Origin: Streptococcus anginosus
Lineage (GTDB): Bacteria; Bacillota; Bacilli; Lactobacillales; Streptococcaceae
Direction of reading: 5' to 3'
DNA: 64,000 nucleotides
Assembly: GCF_900636475.1 (NCBI RefSeq)
Contig: NZ_LR134283.1
Coordinates: 496,001-560,000, forward strand
Shown here: one piece after another, positions 47,105 to 58,390 of the stretch
Position numbering within the stretch: position 1 is the stretch's first letter
Layout: each line of letters opens with the position of its first letter
Made by a program: the position numbers and the translations under genes
The notes under the pieces: model-generated
What the model was told of the DNA's origin: nothing
Seen by the model: the letters and a program-made list of their open reading frames with translations, nothing else
Databases searched by the model: none

Positions 47105-47614
47105 ATGGAAAAAATTACTGTTCGTGATATGGCTCAGATTGCTCTCGTTGCTGCGATTTACGTTGCTCTGACAATGACACCGCCCCTGAATGCTATTAGC
47201 TACGGTGCCTACCAATTTCGGATTTCTGAAATGATGAACTTTATGGCTTTTTATAAACCAAAGTACATCATCGGAGTCACGTTGGGGTGTATGATTGCAA
47301 ATTTATTTAGTTTTGGAATCATCGATGTCTTTGTCGGTGGTGGTTCAACCTTGGTCTTTTTGAGCTTAGGTGTGTATTTCTTTAGAAAATACATGAATGA
47401 ATACTTGTTTAATGGACTAATCAATAAAGCTTTCTTTTATTTTGCGATTTTCTTTTCACTTTCTATGGTGACCATTGCAGCTGAATTATACATTGTTGCT
47501 AAAGCACCGTTTTTCTTGACCTGGTTTACGACAGCAGTAGGAGAGTTTGCTTCACTCATCATTGGTGGAATTTTAATGGACAAGCTAAATAAGCGGATTG
47601 ATTTAGGAAAATAA
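47105..47614 (+). CDS. queT: Queuosine precursor ECF transporter S component
   Basis: A 169-residue integral membrane protein of the QueT family (DUF988/COG4708). It binds a queuosine precursor such as preQ1 and passes it through a shared ECF energy module. About five to six helices are visible, with the conserved RDMAQIALVAAIYVALTM start. The preQ1-II riboswitch in the leader supports substrate and feedback control at translation. Confidence 0.93.
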   Translation: MEKITVRDMAQIALVAAIYVALTMTPPLNAISYGAYQFRISEMMNFMAFYKPKYIIGVTLGCMIANLFSFGIIDVFVGGGSTLVFLSLGVYFFRKYMNEYLFNGLINKAFFYFAIFFSLSMVTIAAELYIVAKAPFFLTWFTTAVGEFASLIIGGILMDKLNKRIDLGK

Positions 47615-47638
47615 TTTTCGTTAATATTAGATTCAATA

Positions 47639-47671
47639 AAAAATATGCCCAAAAATTCTTCGGCATATTTT
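47639..47671. terminator. Bidirectional terminator between queT and panE-like gene
   Basis: The 11-bp stem AAAAATATGCC/GGCATATTTTT has A and T tails on its two sides. It can end both converging transcripts. Confidence 0.85.
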
Positions 47672-47749
47672 TGTTTATTTAGAAATTAAAAAATATAAGA
47701 CCATATCGTTTTATGATTTTTGTAAAAACAATGAATTTTCTAGCTAAGT

Positions 47750-48697
47750 TTATTTTGCACCTAATAATTGTTCTTTACAATGGACGAGTTCAGTTATAAG
47801 GGCACAGTATGGCGTGTCTACACCATATTGTTGTCCCTTTCGTGCAATAGCTCCGTTGATATAATCGATTTCTGTTAAACGATTGTGCTCGTTCAAATCT
47901 TGATACATTGACGGATAATGCAAGCCAATTGTATCACGATTATAACAATTCTTTTCAATGTAGTCCACGGTTTCTGTGACATTCAAGTCTACATTTTCGT
48001 GTTTTGCAACTTCTGCAAACTCGCTAACAATTTTCACAACAATATTATGTGCAGGAGTAGTGTCTCCAAAGTCTGCCATATTAGCAAGCAAAAGGGTACA
48101 CAAACTATTCATCGTTCCGTTGACACAAGCTTTTTTATAAATGGCGTATAAGATGTTTTCTGTGTATTGCGCATTTAATCCGGCAGAATTCAAGGTTTCA
48201 ATGACTTTATAAGCTGCTTGTTCGGCTTTTGGATCTGCGACTAAATTCTTCAAAGCGATTGAGCCGTTTCCGAATAATTTTGCACGTCCAGGTTCTTCCA
48301 TACCAGCAGTCCACATGGTATTTCCAATCATAATTTGATTTCTTGGGACGTATTTTTCAATGACTTCTTCGTGACCAATCCCATTCAATAGGCAGAGAAC
48401 AGCTGTATTGTCTCGTATTAAAGGCTGAATATCTGCTAACATTGCTTCTAGCTGCATGGCTTTTGTAAACAGAATAATTAAGTCATTAGATAAGGTTGGA
48501 TCTACTTCACTTTGAAAGTAGATTGGTAATTTAGCAACAACTTCTTCGCCATTTAAGTTCGCTTGTAAGCCATTTTTTTGGATAGCTATGACATGCTCTT
48601 CCCAACCATCTATTAAAGTCACTTTATGTCCTGCTTGATGCAACATCAAAGCAAAGCGACTACCCATGGCACCGACACCTGCAATTGTAATATTCAT
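47750..48697 (-). CDS. 2-dehydropantoate 2-reductase family protein
   Basis: A 315-residue ApbA/PanE-type oxidoreductase. The N-terminal NADP motif is ITIAGVGAMGSRFALMLH, then NGIGHEEVIEKYV. The C-terminal ApbA_C domain contains YKKACVNGTMNSLCTLL, whose Lys is the conserved catalytic one, and HYPSMYQDL. It reduces ketopantoate or a related 2-oxo acid; true PanE activity is not certain. Monocistronic on the reverse strand. Confidence 0.82.
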   Translation of the reverse strand: MNITIAGVGAMGSRFALMLHQAGHKVTLIDGWEEHVIAIQKNGLQANLNGEEVVAKLPIYFQSEVDPTLSNDLIILFTKAMQLEAMLADIQPLIRDNTAVLCLLNGIGHEEVIEKYVPRNQIMIGNTMWTAGMEEPGRAKLFGNGSIALKNLVADPKAEQAAYKVIETLNSAGLNAQYTENILYAIYKKACVNGTMNSLCTLLLANMADFGDTTPAHNIVVKIVSEFAEVAKHENVDLNVTETVDYIEKNCYNRDTIGLHYPSMYQDLNEHNRLTEIDYINGAIARKGQQYGVDTPYCALITELVHCKEQLLGAK

Positions 48698-48886
48698 ACT
48701 AACAATTCTCCTAGCTTTTTTATTTATAGTATATTTTACTTCTTTTATGTATTTTAATCAATTAAATTTTTAAAATTTATAATATTTGCTACAGTAACGA
48801 TTATTTTTCTGTTATTTTACATTTTTGTCTAATTTTTTGTAAAGAATATAGGTAAGAATGCTGTAGAAACGCATGAATTATGATAA

Positions 48887-50854
<1,968 letters not shown>

Positions 50855-50862
50855 AGGTTTGT

Positions 50863-51822
50863 ATGGAAACAGCTAGAAAAAGAGCACGATTGATTTATAA
50901 TCCGACCTCTGGTCAGGAAATTATTAAAAAAAATATCGCAGAAGTTTTAGACGTTTTAGAAGATGTAGGCTATGAAACAAGTGCTTATCAGACGACGCCA
51001 GCTCCTTTATCAGCTCAAAATGAAGCAGAGAGAGCAGCCAAAGTGGGATTTGATTTAATTGTTGCAGCTGGTGGCGATGGGACAATCAATGAAGTGGTCA
51101 ATGGGGTAGCACCGTTGGAAAATCGTCCAAAGTTGGCGTTTATTCCAACTGGTACGACCAATGATTATGCACGCGCCCTCAAGATTCCAATGGGGGATCC
51201 AGTGGCAGCAGCTCGTATCATTGAAAAAAATCAAACCATAAAAATGGATATTGGTCAGGCTTATGGGAAAAAATATTTTATTAACATTGCTGCAGCGGGA
51301 ACTTTGACAGAATTGACCTATAGTGTTCCAAGTGAAGTCAAGTCACGTCTAGGCTACCTTGCCTATGTCGCAAAAGGAGCAGAAATGCTGCCAAAATCTA
51401 AATTACGTAAAGTACATATTGAGCACGACCACGGTGTGTTTGAAGGCAAGGTCTCTTTAATCTTTGTTGCCTTGACAAATTCAATCGGCGGTTTTGAAAA
51501 ATTAGCGCCAGATACAGTGCTAGATGACGGTAATTTCACCTTAATTTTGGTGAAAACTGCTCGGTTGTTTGATATGTTGGCGTTGATGATTCAAGCAATC
51601 AATGGTGGTCAACATGTGACAGATGTGAATGTAGAATATTTAAAAACAAGTAAGTTAAAGTTAGAAGTTTTAGACAAAAAAGCCCCATTCATGTTAAATC
51701 TGGATGGCGAATATGGTGGAGATACTCCTGTTGAATTGGAAGTTCTTCATAACCATTTAGAATTTTTTGCAAATATTGATGAGATTAGCGATAGTGCTTT
51801 GTCATTGGAGAATAAAGAATAA
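50863..51822 (+). CDS. Diacylglycerol kinase (DagK/DgkB family)
   Basis: A 319-residue soluble lipid kinase that recycles diacylglycerol released by lipoteichoic acid synthesis to phosphatidic acid. The catalytic glycine-rich loop AAGGDGTINEVVNG (about residues 67-80) and FIPTGTTNDYARAL are intact. It lies 8 bases after ligA, and pulA begins 14 bases after its end. Confidence 0.9.
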   Translation: METARKRARLIYNPTSGQEIIKKNIAEVLDVLEDVGYETSAYQTTPAPLSAQNEAERAAKVGFDLIVAAGGDGTINEVVNGVAPLENRPKLAFIPTGTTNDYARALKIPMGDPVAAARIIEKNQTIKMDIGQAYGKKYFINIAAAGTLTELTYSVPSEVKSRLGYLAYVAKGAEMLPKSKLRKVHIEHDHGVFEGKVSLIFVALTNSIGGFEKLAPDTVLDDGNFTLILVKTARLFDMLALMIQAINGGQHVTDVNVEYLKTSKLKLEVLDKKAPFMLNLDGEYGGDTPVELEVLHNHLEFFANIDEISDSALSLENKE

Positions 51823-51835
51823 TCAGGAGAATGTG

Positions 51836-54136
51836 ATGTTAGACTATCGTGTCTTAATCCATTACCATAATCAATTAGGAAATTATGCAGCCTATAATAT
51901 GTGGAAATGGCAAATGAATAAATGGGGAGAAGAGAGTACTTTTTCCCAGTATGATGATTTCGGGATTCAAGGGACCTTGTCCTATAAAAGCGAACAAGCT
52001 TTGAATAATGTCCATGTCATTGTAAAAACAACCGATTGGTCTCACCAGTCGGTTGACTATTCCATCCAGTTGTTACCGCCTCATTTAGTGACTGAGGTTT
52101 GGATTATCGAAGGAGACAGTCAAGTTTATTATTCTAGGCAGGCTGCTATGACTAGTCCGTATTATGCAAAGCAAGATCCTCATGCTTTTGATATGGCATT
52201 AGATAACAAACGTTTTGATCAACATTGGGGCTATCAAGGTTGGCTAGGTTGTCGGTATGATGGTAAAAAAGCTGAATTTAAACTTTGGGCACCGACTGCA
52301 AAAAAAGTTCAGCTAGTAGTCTACAAGAATAGCACTAACAAAGCGAAAATCTGGAAGGTCTACGACTTACAAAGAGGAAAAGATTTTTCCAAAGATCATG
52401 CTAAAAATACAATCGGAGTCTGGTCTCGGGTGATTTCGGATGACTTGGCAAATAAAGCCTATCAGTACCAGCTAGAGTTTGAACATCACAAAACAGTAAC
52501 ACGCGATCCGTATACGGAAGCCGTAACGGAAGATGGAAAGCGTTCTGTCATTTTATCGCCTGCGGAGCGAAATCCAAAACATTTCCAAGCGAAACAAAGG
52601 CAACAGGCAATTTGGCGTCTAGAGAATCCTTGTCAAGCTGTTATTTATGAGATGCATGTACGAGATTTGACGAAATCTAGTAGTTCTGGTGTATCTAAAA
52701 AACATCGAGGTACCTTTTTAGGCGCCTGTCAAAAAGGAACAAAAAATAGAACAGGTCAAGCGACAGGATTTGATTATATTCAGTCATTAGGTGTCAATGT
52801 CATACAATTGCAGCCCATCTCTGATCGACACAAAGAGTATGATCAAGACGGAAATGTAATGTATAATTGGGGCTATGACCCTCAAAATTACAATGCTCCT
52901 GAAACGAGTTTTTCAACAGATCCAGCAAACCCGTCTCAAGGAATGCGGGATTTAAAAACGATGATTCAAGCCTATCATGATGCGGGCATTTCCGTAGTGA
53001 TAGATGTTGTATACAACCATATTTATTCGACTCATGATTCACCGTTTCAACAAGCAGTGCCTGATTATTACTATCGAATGAATCCAGACGGATCTTTCCA
53101 AAATGGAACAGGTGTGGGGAGCGAGACAGCCAGCGAGCATGAAATGTTTCGTAAATACATGATTGATTCTATCCTTTATTGGGTAAAAGAGTATAATATT
53201 GATGGTTTTCGTTTTGATTTAATGGGCATTCATGATATTGAAACGATGCGTCAAATTCGGGAAGCGTTAGATAAAATTGACCCGAGAATTCTCACATACG
53301 GTGAAGGTTGGGATATGGGGACAGGCTTGCTTCCGCTTGACAAAGCCAAAAAAGATAATGCCTTTGAATTACCTAATATCGGATTTTTCAACGATACTGA
53401 ACGTGATGCTATCAAAGGCGCAGAGGTTTATGGTGGTTTGAAAGCTGGCTTTGTAAGTGGTCAAGCGACAGAATCAATTGTTGCCAAGGCAATTCTAGGA
53501 AGTAGTGAACTAGGAACCTATCTGGAGCCAAAACAAGTCGTTAATTATGTAGAAGCGCATGATAATTACAATTTGCACGATTTGTTAGCTGAACTGCACC
53601 CAGATGATGATGAATTGACTCGTACTAAGCGGATTGAATTAGCAACTGCGATGAATCTCCTCTTGCAAGGCATGAGTTTTATGGAGTTGGGACAGGAATT
53701 TTCACGTAGCAAACTAGTGGCAACTGGAGCAAATGGGAATGCCATTCAGGCAGATTATAAGCGTGCTATGAACAGTTATAACGCTCCCGATGCTGTCAAT
53801 CAAGTAGACTGGGATTTATTAGCTCATCATCAAGAAAGTATCAACTATATCAAACAGATGATTCGTTTAAAAACGACAACAAAAGAATTTTCTTACCAGC
53901 ATTATGATGACATTTACCAGCATGCCTTTGTACATTCGGCGCATTCCGGAAGCGGAATTGTCATTTTTGAAGTGAAAGATGATAATTATTACCTCGTTAT
54001 TTTTAACGCAAGTGGTGATAGATACAATATTGAAGATATTGGAAATTTGAAACTTGTAGCTGGAAATAGTCGTCAAGTTAGCGATTCTTTTGTTGAAGAT
54101 CTGACAGCTACAGTCTTTGAAGTCGTAGAATGGTAA
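51836..54136 (+). CDS. pulA: Type I pullulanase, cytoplasmic
   Basis: A 766-residue GH13 debranching enzyme cleaving alpha-1,6 bonds of glycogen or imported malto-oligosaccharide branches. [10 protein letters not shown] is the type I pullulanase signature. Catalytic residues lie in [12 protein letters not shown] (nucleophile Asp), YGEGWDMG (acid Glu) and [10 protein letters not shown]. An N-terminal region with CBM48-like text ([16 protein letters not shown]) precedes. There is no signal peptide or LPxTG, unlike surface pullulanases. I chose ATG 51836, since the upstream frame overlaps dagK. Confidence 0.92.
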   Translation: MLDYRVLIHYHNQLGNYAAYNMWKWQMNKWGEESTFSQYDDFGIQGTLSYKSEQALNNVHVIVKTTDWSHQSVDYSIQLLPPHLVTEVWIIEGDSQVYYSRQAAMTSPYYAKQDPHAFDMALDNKRFDQHWGYQGWLGCRYDGKKAEFKLWAPTAKKVQLVVYKNSTNKAKIWKVYDLQRGKDFSKDHAKNTIGVWSRVISDDLANKAYQYQLEFEHHKTVTRDPYTEAVTEDGKRSVILSPAERNPKHFQAKQRQQAIWRLENPCQAVIYEMHVRDLTKSSSSGVSKKHRGTFLGACQKGTKNRTGQATGFDYIQSLGVNVIQLQPISDRHKEYDQDGNVMYNWGYDPQNYNAPETSFSTDPANPSQGMRDLKTMIQAYHDAGISVVIDVVYNHIYSTHDSPFQQAVPDYYYRMNPDGSFQNGTGVGSETASEHEMFRKYMIDSILYWVKEYNIDGFRFDLMGIHDIETMRQIREALDKIDPRILTYGEGWDMGTGLLPLDKAKKDNAFELPNIGFFNDTERDAIKGAEVYGGLKAGFVSGQATESIVAKAILGSSELGTYLEPKQVVNYVEAHDNYNLHDLLAELHPDDDELTRTKRIELATAMNLLLQGMSFMELGQEFSRSKLVATGANGNAIQADYKRAMNSYNAPDAVNQVDWDLLAHHQESINYIKQMIRLKTTTKEFSYQHYDDIYQHAFVHSAHSGSGIVIFEVKDDNYYLVIFNASGDRYNIEDIGNLKLVAGNSRQVSDSFVEDLTATVFEVVEW

Positions 54137-54254
54137 TATCAAAAGATGTCAAGATTTTTTCTTGACACCTTTTCTTTCTTGTGATAAGATAGAGTATGTT
54201 GGGAGTAGCTCTGCTATTCCTAAAAATAAAAAAGAGAAAAGAGAAATTTTTAAA

Positions 54255-54527
54255 ATGGCAGTTAAAATCCGTTTAACTCGTATGGGTTCTAAGAAAAAAC
54301 CTTTCTACCGTATCAACGTAGCAGACTCACGTTCACCTCGTGACGGACGTTTTATTGAAACAGTTGGAACATACAATCCACTTGTTGCTGAAAACCAAGT
54401 AACTTTAAAAGAAGATCGTATTCTTGACTGGTTGTCAAAAGGTGCTCAACCTTCTGATACTGTTCGTAACATTCTTTCAAAAGCTGGCGTAATGAAGAAA
54501 TTCCACGATTCTAAATACTCTAAATAA
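54255..54527 (+). CDS. rpsP: 30S ribosomal protein S16
   Basis: A 90-residue S16. [20 protein letters not shown] and [19 protein letters not shown] are textbook. I chose ATG 54255; the longer frame is upstream leader. A TTGACA..TAAGAT promoter lies about 70 bases upstream (54162-54190). khpA follows, as usual in streptococci. Confidence 0.97.
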   Translation: MAVKIRLTRMGSKKKPFYRINVADSRSPRDGRFIETVGTYNPLVAENQVTLKEDRILDWLSKGAQPSDTVRNILSKAGVMKKFHDSKYSK

Positions 54528-54545
54528 TAGAAGTGCAGGTTGACT

Positions 54546-54785
54546 ATGGACACGATTGAAAATCTTATTATTGCGATAGTGAAACCTTTGATTTCACAAC
54601 CAGATGCTTTAACTATCAAGATTGAAGATACACCAGAATTTTTGGAATATCATTTAGATCTTGACCCTAGTGATGTTGGACGTGTAATCGGTCGTAAAGG
54701 TCGCACGATCTCTGCGATAAGAACGATTGTTTATTCTGTCCCAACCGAAGATAAAAAAGTCAGAATTGTTATTGATGAAAAATAA
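54546..54785 (+). CDS. khpA: KH domain RNA-binding protein KhpA
   Basis: A 79-residue single KH domain. The GxxG loop is in [15 protein letters not shown]. It pairs with KhpB/EloR to regulate cell elongation and division in pneumococcus. ATG 54546 is preferred over the TTG at 54540. Co-transcribed with rpsP. Confidence 0.93.
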   Translation: MDTIENLIIAIVKPLISQPDALTIKIEDTPEFLEYHLDLDPSDVGRVIGRKGRTISAIRTIVYSVPTEDKKVRIVIDEK

Positions 54786-54788
54786 AAA

Positions 54789-54816
54789 TGGAGCCATTCA
54801 GGCTCTATTTTTTTAA
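54789..54816. terminator. Terminator between khpA and niaR
   Basis: GGAGCC/GGCTCT stem with an 8-T-rich tail on the forward side and AAAAAT on the other, so it may act in both directions. Confidence 0.8.
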
Positions 54817-54843
54817 AATCTATATAGAAAGCATGTTTGAATT

Positions 54844-55353
54844 TTATATTAAAAATCCCAATTCTTCTAATGCTTTTTCGACATAGTCTAAATCTTGTTG
54901 CGAATCAGCTTCTACTAGATGATAATGGACACCGTCTGTCAATTCAGATAAACCGCGGAAATTGGTCTCGTGAATTTGTTGAATGAAATGCTGAACATCT
55001 CTGCGACAAGTTAATTTCAGATAGGTTTGAATTTCCCCATAAACGGGATGCTCTACCATAATATTTTGAACTCGTCCACCGTTATCTACAATTGCCAGTA
55101 ATTCCACTTCAATATCTTCAATCGTATGCTTAACTTTAAAAAGCTGGTGATAATATTTAGCAGTATCATTCGTTTTGTAAATATAGCCTCGATTTGTACT
55201 AATAATAGGGGCGCCATCTGCTCGTAAAACGGCAATGTCTTGTACAATGATTTGTCGAGTAACATGGAATTTCTCTGCTAAAATTTGTCCATTTAAGGGA
55301 GTTTCCGCAGTTTTTAAAAGCTGTAATAAATCTGTTCTTCTTTGTTTTATCAT
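54844..55353 (-). CDS. niaR: Niacin-responsive repressor NiaR
   Basis: A 169-residue repressor. Residues 1-60 are a helix-turn-helix of the HTH_11 type (LNGQILAEKFHVTRQIIVQDIAVLRADGAPI). The C-terminal 3H domain with three conserved His (VEHPVYGE, LTCRRDVQHFIQQIHE, DGVHYHLVE) binds nicotinate. It is the distal gene of an operon with the niacin transporter and should repress that operon when niacin is available. Confidence 0.88.
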   Translation of the reverse strand: MIKQRRTDLLQLLKTAETPLNGQILAEKFHVTRQIIVQDIAVLRADGAPIISTNRGYIYKTNDTAKYYHQLFKVKHTIEDIEVELLAIVDNGGRVQNIMVEHPVYGEIQTYLKLTCRRDVQHFIQQIHETNFRGLSELTDGVHYHLVEADSQQDLDYVEKALEELGFLI

Positions 55354-55391
55354 AAATTCATTGTAGAATAAATCTGTTAAATATTCAAGAT

Positions 55392-55916
55392 TTAGCGGAT
55401 TTTTTGTAGAGCTTTATAGATAAATTGTGCAATGATAAAATCAACGATACTATGAATAATAGTTCCAACTCCTACGAGGATGAAAAGCAGATAAAACATA
55501 TTTGCTGGAAAAGAAGTTGAGGCGTAAAAGATGAGGCAAGCAAGGACTTCAGCAATTGCATGAATAAAGGCAAGGACAATATTAAGAATCCAAGTCTGGA
55601 TTGGTTTATCTAAAGCTTTAGGATATTTTTTTAGATAAAGAGCGCCTACCAAGCCGAAGAATATGTGCGACAGGGCGCGAAGAACGATAACAATGGGATA
55701 ACCAGCTACTAAAAAACCAAAAGTAGATCCTAGAATAACGATCAAAGCCATTAACGGCGAGATAAACATGGCTAAAAAGATGGGAACATGGCTTGCCAAA
55801 GTGTAGGATGCAGGTGGAATAATAATTTTTGCAGGCATAACCATCGGAATAACAATAGCTAGTGCAGTCAAGAGAGCTGTAAGAGTTATAAATTGATTTT
55901 TTGTTTTAGGTTTCAT
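55392..55916 (-). CDS. niaX: Niacin ECF transporter S component NiaX
   Basis: A 174-residue hydrophobic protein with about six helices and the segment SYTLASHVPIFLAMFISPLMA typical of NiaX. It takes up niacin with a shared ECF energizing module. I chose ATG 55916, behind AAAAAGGAG, rather than the longer frame start at 55946, which lies in the operator. Upstream, the promoter overlaps an operator-like inverted repeat. Confidence 0.87.
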   Translation of the reverse strand: MKPKTKNQFITLTALLTALAIVIPMVMPAKIIIPPASYTLASHVPIFLAMFISPLMALIVILGSTFGFLVAGYPIVIVLRALSHIFFGLVGALYLKKYPKALDKPIQTWILNIVLAFIHAIAEVLACLIFYASTSFPANMFYLLFILVGVGTIIHSIVDFIIAQFIYKALQKIR

Positions 55917-55931
55917 AATTTTCTCCTTTTT

Positions 55932-55978
55932 ACTGTATATACACAAGTATAGTATACTGTTTTTTCAGATAATGTCAA
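55932..55978 (-). promoter_or_regulatory. niaX promoter and candidate NiaR operator
   Basis: On the reverse strand, -35 TTGACA (55973-55978) and -10 TATACT (55951-55956) are 16 bases apart. An imperfect inverted repeat AC-GTATA..TATAC-GT spans 55932-55960, over the -10 and the start-site zone. Position and symmetry suit NiaR binding. Confidence 0.6.
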
Positions 55979-56059
55979 GAGAAAATTTTGATAGAATAGG
56001 ACAGAATTCCTAAACAATCTGTGTCATTTCTGTTAGAATGTCAGTAAGAGGAGAATATT

Positions 56060-56923
56060 ATGATAGATGTAAAGAAACAACCAGAGTATATTTCCATTGA
56101 TTCTTCCTTACGTTTGCGAAAGTATGATGGACAAGCTCATCTCGCTTTTTTTTGGTATCAAGACCCTGAGGTGATTCATTTGATAGATGGTAGTCGAGAG
56201 CCTTACACGCTTCAACGAATCAAGAAAATGTATGACTATCTTACTCAGCGTGGAGAAGTGTATTTTATTGAAGTTTTGACAAATGCAGGTTGGCAGCCGA
56301 TTGGTGATGTGAGTTTTTGGCAAGAGGACATGCCGATTGTTATTGGCAATTCAGCTTATCGTGGTCAGGGAATCGGGAGGACAGTTGTTCAGGCATTGGT
56401 TGAACGCGGACGCAAGTTGGGTTATAAGCGCTTGTATGTTCAAGAAATCTATGATGACAATGAAGCTTCTAAGAAGATGTTTGAGTTAGTAGGGTTTTAT
56501 CCTTTGGAAAAGACTGAAAATGGGCATCGCTATGCTTTGGATTTGACGCTTTCTTTGTCAGCTATTCAATCAAGTCAATTTTATCTTTCTAAAAAGAAAT
56601 TAGAGCAAGTACAGGCATGGTTTGATACAAAGGACATAAACGCTTTAAAGCCTTTACCAATTAAGCGATTGAAAGATAAAATCTTTTTCACTGATGGCCA
56701 CAGCAGAGCATTTATAGCCTATCAAGCTGGTTTTGAAGAGATTCCAGTTTATGCAGAAGAGGACAATTTGAATTGGGATTTCTATTACTATTGCCTTAAA
56801 ACTTGTGAAGAAAAAGGAATTTTTACGATAAAAGATTTAGAAAATCGTATCTTGTCTGAGTCGGATCATAGGAAAAAATGGTTGGATTGGTGCCAGCGAG
56901 TCGCGAAAGATTTTGAAGAATAA
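56060..56923 (+). CDS. GNAT acetyltransferase fused to a ParB-like domain
   Basis: A 287-residue protein in two parts. Residues 1-165 are a GNAT domain with acetyl-CoA loop YRGQGIGRTVVQAL and DDNEASKKMFELVGFYPL. Residues about 185-287 include PIKRLKDKIFFTDGHSRAFI with DGHSR at 212-216, then AGFEEIPVY. This resembles the DGHHR..AxxxGxxxIPV core of ParB/Srx-like domains. It ends with a helical segment. I do not know a function. The fusion might act on a nucleotide or protein target. A good ribosome binding site GAGGAG precedes the ATG. Confidence 0.75.
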   Translation: MIDVKKQPEYISIDSSLRLRKYDGQAHLAFFWYQDPEVIHLIDGSREPYTLQRIKKMYDYLTQRGEVYFIEVLTNAGWQPIGDVSFWQEDMPIVIGNSAYRGQGIGRTVVQALVERGRKLGYKRLYVQEIYDDNEASKKMFELVGFYPLEKTENGHRYALDLTLSLSAIQSSQFYLSKKKLEQVQAWFDTKDINALKPLPIKRLKDKIFFTDGHSRAFIAYQAGFEEIPVYAEEDNLNWDFYYYCLKTCEEKGIFTIKDLENRILSESDHRKKWLDWCQRVAKDFEE

Positions 56924-56947
56924 ATAGTGATTATGTTATAATAAACA

Positions 56948-56961
56948 AGAAAACACTTTCA
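56948..56961. promoter_or_regulatory. Weak cre-like site upstream of cutC
   Basis: AGAAAACACTTTCA differs from the cre consensus TGAAAACGCTTTCA at two positions and lies 18 bases before the cutC start. Low confidence; A-rich sequence gives such matches by chance. Confidence 0.3.
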
Positions 56962-56978
56962 CATAGAAGAGGTCAAAA

Positions 56979-57611
56979 ATGATTTATGAATTTTGTGCAG
57001 AAAATGTGACTAATTTGGAAAAAGCCATGCAGGCTGGTGCTCGACGAATTGAACTTTGCGATAATCTAGCAGTTGGCGGAACAACGCCTAGTTACGGTGT
57101 CATAAAAGCGGCTGTTGAGCTAGCAAAACCTTACAATGTGACCGTTATGACGATGATTCGTCCACGCGGGGGAGACTTTGTATACAATGACTTGGAAATG
57201 GAAATCATGCTAGAAGACATTCAAATGGCGCGCAGCGCTGGGACACACGGACTTGTTTTTGGTGTTTTGACAACTGCTAATAAAATTGATTATCCAAAAA
57301 TGGAAAAATTATTAAAAGCCTCGCAAGGGCTGGAAGTCGTCTTTCACATGGCTTTTGACGCTACTCCAAGAGAACATCAATTTAGTGAAATGGACTGGCT
57401 AATGGAACATAGCGTGAAACGGATTCTAACTCACGGTGGACTGGCAGAAGAGCCGATTCAAGAGCATTTTTCTTGGTTATATGAATTGATAAATCATGCA
57501 GCTGGTCGGATTGATATTTTACCAGGAGGCGGTATTACGGTTGATAATCGTGATGAAATTGTTGCAAAGCTCGGCGTCAATCAACTTCATGGTACCAAAA
57601 TTGTATTTTAG
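56979..57611 (+). CDS. cutC: CutC family protein
   Basis: A 210-residue TIM-barrel protein. It opens IYEFCAENVTNLEKAMQAGARRIELCDNLAVGG, and MTMIRPRGGDFVYN and LTHGG motifs follow. It is annotated as copper homeostasis in many genomes, though direct copper function is disputed. It ends near residue 210, shorter than some 240-residue homologues but with an intact barrel text through NQLHGTKIVF. It is followed 12 bases later by the MmcQ-type gene. Confidence 0.85.
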   Translation: MIYEFCAENVTNLEKAMQAGARRIELCDNLAVGGTTPSYGVIKAAVELAKPYNVTVMTMIRPRGGDFVYNDLEMEIMLEDIQMARSAGTHGLVFGVLTTANKIDYPKMEKLLKASQGLEVVFHMAFDATPREHQFSEMDWLMEHSVKRILTHGGLAEEPIQEHFSWLYELINHAAGRIDILPGGGITVDNRDEIVAKLGVNQLHGTKIVF

Positions 57612-57623
57612 AAAGTGAAGATC

Positions 57624-58295
57624 ATGTTAGACTTATTTGAGAAATATCAAGCAAATCCAGAAAAATTACAGGTATTTGGTTTTGAAAAAAGAGGAGAAGA
57701 GTTTGTTTATTCTCAGGAAATAATGAATGGTGATTTTCTGTTACAGCTAAAACTTCAGGGTGAGAAGCTGGACTATCAAGTGTTTGACCAAGAGACTGGT
57801 GATGAATACGTGCAAGTCAAAATGAGGACTATGACAGGTGAATTTGTCGGTCAAGTCCGTGAAGCTTGTCAGGAGATTTTTTTGATGATTCGAGCTAATT
57901 GTTTTGAGGAAGTTGGCTTTCTTTATGAACAGAGCAGCCGCTTGCAGGATTATGTAGCGAAGACCTATGGCGGACGACTGGAATATCTCTGGGAGAATTC
58001 TTCAAAAAATGGCAATCTTCATGCTGGTGTTTTTCGACATCAGGATACTAAAAAATGGTATGGTATTTTTATGACGATAGACTGGTCGAAGTTTGAAAAT
58101 GGCAAAACTGGTCAAATAGAAGTGCTGAATGTCAAAAACAATCAAGTGTCTGATTTACTTAAAAAAACAGGGATTTACCCAGCATTTCACATGAACAAAA
58201 AATATTGGCTGAGCCTGCCCTTGGATGATACTTTATCAGATACAGAACTTTTTTCCCTTTTGGATAAGAGCTTTGAATTGACCCAAAAGAAATGA
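57624..58295 (+). CDS. MmcQ/YjbR family protein
   Basis: About 223 residues. The C-terminal half (about 110-215) is a MmcQ/YjbR domain: YLWENSSKNGNLHAGVFRHQ, KWYGIFMTIDWSKF, and AFHMNKKYWLSLPLDD. The N-terminal half is a separate alpha-beta region with no recognised motif. ATG 57624 is preferred over GTG 57615. The family has a double-wing fold; function is unknown. Co-transcribed with cutC. Confidence 0.78.
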   Translation: MLDLFEKYQANPEKLQVFGFEKRGEEFVYSQEIMNGDFLLQLKLQGEKLDYQVFDQETGDEYVQVKMRTMTGEFVGQVREACQEIFLMIRANCFEEVGFLYEQSSRLQDYVAKTYGGRLEYLWENSSKNGNLHAGVFRHQDTKKWYGIFMTIDWSKFENGKTGQIEVLNVKNNQVSDLLKKTGIYPAFHMNKKYWLSLPLDDTLSDTELFSLLDKSFELTQKK

Positions 58296-58390
58296 GGAAC
58301 ACAGTTAGGTTGCGCTAGCTGCGTTTTATTTTTACAGATAATGCAACAAAATAGTGTATAATGGTAATCAGTAATAGCAGAGGAGAGAGC

